From Candidatus Bathyarchaeota archaeon (GTDB taxonomy: Archaea; Thermoproteota; Bathyarchaeia; Bathyarchaeales; B26-1), in contig JAGTRH010000074.1 in the NCBI GenBank assembly GCA_018396795.1, forward strand, positions 1-6,829: a stretch of 6,829 bases of DNA, written 5' to 3'. The notes below the pieces were generated by a model, which saw only the letters and a program-made list of their open reading frames with translations, had not been told where the DNA came from and did not search any database. A program made the translations under genes and the position numbers. Of this stretch, positions 5,015 to 6,829 are shown piece after piece; positions within the stretch are counted from its first letter, which is position 1, and each line of letters starts with the position of its first letter.

Positions 5015-6235
5015 ATGACACTTAAGAGAATAGACCCGGAAGATATATACTTCAAACTTTCATTGAAAACTGAACCTATAATTGATGATACAACATTAAG
5101 AGACGGCATACAGATGCCTGGTTTAGCGGTTTCTCCAGAAGACGCTGCGGAAATAGCCCGCTTACTAGACGAGATAGGTGTTGAACGGATAGAGCTACAT
5201 CATTTTCAGAAGCCTGATAAAGAAGCAGTTAAGCTAATTCAGAAAATAGGCTTGGGAGCACGATTAGCTGGCTGGTGTAGAGCAGTTAAAGAGGATATAG
5301 ATGATGCAATAGACTGCGGGTTCGAGGAAGTCGGCATTTCTCATCCAGTGTCTTTCATCCATTTTAGGGCTAAGTGGCCAGATAAATCTCCAAATTATCT
5401 TTTAGACAGGGTTATTGAGGTTGTTGAATACGCCGCTAAAGATCAAGGATTGAGAGTTTTCGTTCATGGCGAGGATAGTACCAGAGCTGACTGGGATTTT
5501 GAAAAGATGTTTATTAATGCTGTTGCTGATGCTGGAGCTGAATGTTATAGAATATGCGATACAGTGGGGGTCGGGCTATCTGATCCTAATGCACCCTTAC
5601 CAAATGGGATCCCGGCGAAGATTAAAGCCATTAAGTACGAGACGAAAATAAGTGATGTAGAAATTCATGCGCATGATGACTTTGGAAATGCTGTAGAGAA
5701 TACTATGGCAGCTGTAAGGGCTGCTTCTGGACTTTGGGATAGAATCTACTTGAGCACAACTTTTCTCGGTATAGGTGAGAGGGCTGGGAACGCTGAAACA
5801 GAGAAAGTTATAATGAACTTATACATGCATTATGGCGTTAAAAAGTTTGAGGGAAAAACAGAAAAGCTAACTGCCCTAGCTGAATTAATAAGTCGAGCAA
5901 CAAGTTATGTTGTTCCACCAAATAAAGCTATCGTTGGCACCTATGCTTTTGCGCATGAATCAGGAATTCATACACATGGCGTCCTGAATGATCCATCAAC
6001 ATATGAGCCCTATCGACCTGAGCTTGTGGGAAACATACGCAGACTAACAATAGGTAAGCATTCCGGAAAAGCCATAATTAAGCATAAAATAATAGAAATT
6101 ACCGGTAGAGAACCAGATTTAGATGTACTTATGAAGGTTGTTGATGAGGTTAAGAAACTTTACGAACTTGGAAGAAAAGCCTCATTGAAGGATGAAGAAT
6201 TTAAGAGAATACTTAGGGATGTCGGTTTACTCTAA
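5015..6235 (+). CDS. HMGL-like condensing enzyme (homocitrate / isopropylmalate / citramalate / Re-citrate synthase superfamily)
   Basis: Enzymes of this family condense acetyl-CoA with a 2-oxoacid in a metal-dependent TIM barrel. Seen here are DDTTLRDGIQMPG (5084-5122; catalytic Arg, metal Asp and Gln kept), EDSTRAD (about 5471-5491), CDTVGVG, the metal-binding HAHDDFG (5666-5686), GIGERAGN (5768-5791), ESGIHTHG (about 5957-5980) and IGKHSGKA. The protein ends about 55 residues after GKHSG, so the C-terminal LeuA feedback domain is absent, as in NifV/AksA-type enzymes. DGIQ replaces the common DGEQ. GWCRAVKED, EDSTRAD and the DPNAPLPNGIPAKI insertion recall, from memory, Re-citrate synthases, while the C-terminal half looks NifV/homocitrate-like; I cannot fix the substrate. 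The ATG at 5015 has GGTGGA four bases upstream. The in-frame ATG at 4976 gives 419 residues, overlaps the RAM gene by 11 bases and has no RBS; it cannot be excluded. Confidence 0.9.
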   Translation: MTLKRIDPEDIYFKLSLKTEPIIDDTTLRDGIQMPGLAVSPEDAAEIARLLDEIGVERIELHHFQKPDKEAVKLIQKIGLGARLAGWCRAVKEDIDDAIDCGFEEVGISHPVSFIHFRAKWPDKSPNYLLDRVIEVVEYAAKDQGLRVFVHGEDSTRADWDFEKMFINAVADAGAECYRICDTVGVGLSDPNAPLPNGIPAKIKAIKYETKISDVEIHAHDDFGNAVENTMAAVRAASGLWDRIYLSTTFLGIGERAGNAETEKVIMNLYMHYGVKKFEGKTEKLTALAELISRATSYVVPPNKAIVGTYAFAHESGIHTHGVLNDPSTYEPYRPELVGNIRRLTIGKHSGKAIIKHKIIEITGREPDLDVLMKVVDEVKKLYELGRKASLKDEEFKRILRDVGLL

Positions 6236-6243
6236 AACAACTT

Positions 6244-6264
6244 AATTTGCTTAAATAGCAAATT
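6244..6264. terminator. Perfect inverted repeat between convergent genes, candidate bidirectional terminator
   Basis: AATTTGCT (6244-6251) and AGCAAATT (6257-6264) are perfect complementary arms around the 5-base loop TAAAT. The repeat begins eight bases after the condensing-enzyme stop and includes the last codons and the stop of the methionine synthase gene, so it lies where both convergent transcripts should end. The stem is AT-rich and not followed by a long T-run on either strand, so it is not a textbook intrinsic terminator. Structural pairing or chance are alternatives. Confidence 0.4.
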
Positions 6265-6829
6265 CCTTAACTTTCGTAGATGCCTCAACCATGTTCCTAA
6301 GCTTTTTGATAGCAATCTCGTAACCTTTTTCCCTGGAACCATTAACTACTAGATTTCTAAATCCACAGTCCGGTGTAAAAATCAGGCAATCGCCAAAATC
6401 CCTAAATTTTATCATTATTTTGAAAATTTCGTGAGGGCTTTCTATTTTTGGGTTTCTACTTGATAAACAGCCAACCGATAGTATTTTTCCGCTTCTCCTT
6501 AAATCTTCAGGATTATAAACCTTTATATTCTCAGGAGAATCATAAAATTCATGGCTTAAAAAATCCATACTGGTCTCCAATAAGATGTTGGCAAGTTTCG
6601 GGGAGATTCTGCCGCAAATATGCATCCCAACCATAGTATCCCCGCAACTCTCTCTTAATACATCAAGTATTTTCTTAATTTCATTCTCAGTATACTTAAA
6701 AGGTATTCTTACCCCAACAATGACCCCTAAAATAGGCTCATCAATAGAGATCATGCTGGCACTTTTTGAAGCAGTTTTGCATGATTTAGATAATATCTGA
6801 GCGATCTGCTCTATTAACCTAATATCTGA
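6251..6829 (-). CDS. metE: Cobalamin-independent methionine synthase (MetE) C-terminal catalytic domain, 5' end cut by the window
   Basis: It transfers a methyl group to homocysteine to make methionine, using a zinc site. The minus-strand frame has no stop from 6253 up to the window edge. The 25 codons before the Met at 6754 continue the family sequence (LIEQIAQILSKSCKTASKSA, then SMISIDEPILG), so that Met is internal and the N-terminal part lies beyond the window. Counting from it, the zinc ligands of E. coli MetE are all matched: H45 and C47 in GMHICG, E69 in SHEFYD, C130 in TPDCGFRNL. The visible part is 192 residues. Archaeal MetE proteins are usually about 310-340 residues, corresponding only to the C-terminal half of the bacterial enzyme. 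Such short core enzymes are thought to use a methyl-corrinoid donor rather than methyl-folate, but the missing N-terminus prevents deciding this. It converges on the condensing-enzyme gene with 15 bases between stops. Confidence 0.88.
   Translation of the reverse strand, partial: SDIRLIEQIAQILSKSCKTASKSASMISIDEPILGVIVGVRIPFKYTENEIKKILDVLRESCGDTMVGMHICGRISPKLANILLETSMDFLSHEFYDSPENIKVYNPEDLRRSGKILSVGCLSSRNPKIESPHEIFKIMIKFRDFGDCLIFTPDCGFRNLVVNGSREKGYEIAIKKLRNMVEASTKVKEFAI

Noticed and set aside
6251..6754. A complete 167-residue protein starting at the Met at 6754
   Set aside because: The frame continues upstream without a stop to the window edge and encodes family-like residues, so the Met is internal.
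1..6829. CRISPR array, insertion sequence, tRNA or rRNA
   Set aside because: No regularly spaced repeats, transposase frames, terminal inverted repeats, cloverleaf sequences or rRNA motifs were seen.

Overview
The window looks like chromosomal DNA from an archaeon, probably of the Thermoproteota/TACK side (Bathyarchaeia-like lineages would fit; the phylum is inferred, not shown). The evidence is an archaeal-type S-adenosylmethionine synthetase, an archaeal HTH+CBS regulator, several Lrp/RAM-domain proteins, GGGGGT(G/T)A-type ribosome binding sites, TATA-type promoters, frequent TTG/GTG starts and one apparently leaderless gene. I see no mobile element, tRNA, rRNA or CRISPR array.

Layout. The left part reads leftward: a stand-alone RAM-domain gene cut by the left edge (1-108, minus) preceded by the SAM synthetase gene (232-1443, minus). 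Across a 217-base divergent intergenic region lies an HTH+CBS regulator (1661-2191, plus). A convergent gap then leads to an Lrp/AsnC regulator (2297-2764, minus). Across a 108-base divergent promoter region starts a tightly packed plus-strand cluster: type I glutamine synthetase (2873-4375), a 21-codon mini-ORF, two consecutive stand-alone RAM-domain proteins (4428-4667 and 4690-4986), and an HMGL-like acyl-CoA condensing enzyme of the isopropylmalate/homocitrate/citramalate/Re-citrate synthase superfamily (to 6235). It converges on the C-terminal half of a MetE-type methionine synthase (6251-6829, minus). That gene stays open to the right window edge, so it is truncated by the window rather than starting at its internal Met.

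How the genes may work together (inference). One theme is methionine/SAM: methionine synthase, SAM synthetase, and a CBS-domain regulator transcribed divergently from the synthetase. The other is nitrogen and amino-acid carbon entry: glutamine synthetase, a 2-oxoacid condensing enzyme, and an Lrp whose candidate half-sites lie at both its own and the glnA promoter. The most distinctive point is the number of small-molecule sensor modules: one full Lrp, three stand-alone RAM domains and one CBS pair in under 7 kb. Two RAM proteins are sandwiched between two biosynthetic enzymes, one of which lacks the usual C-terminal feedback domain. A RAM-based regulatory partner for glutamine synthetase and/or the condensing enzyme is the main testable hypothesis here.
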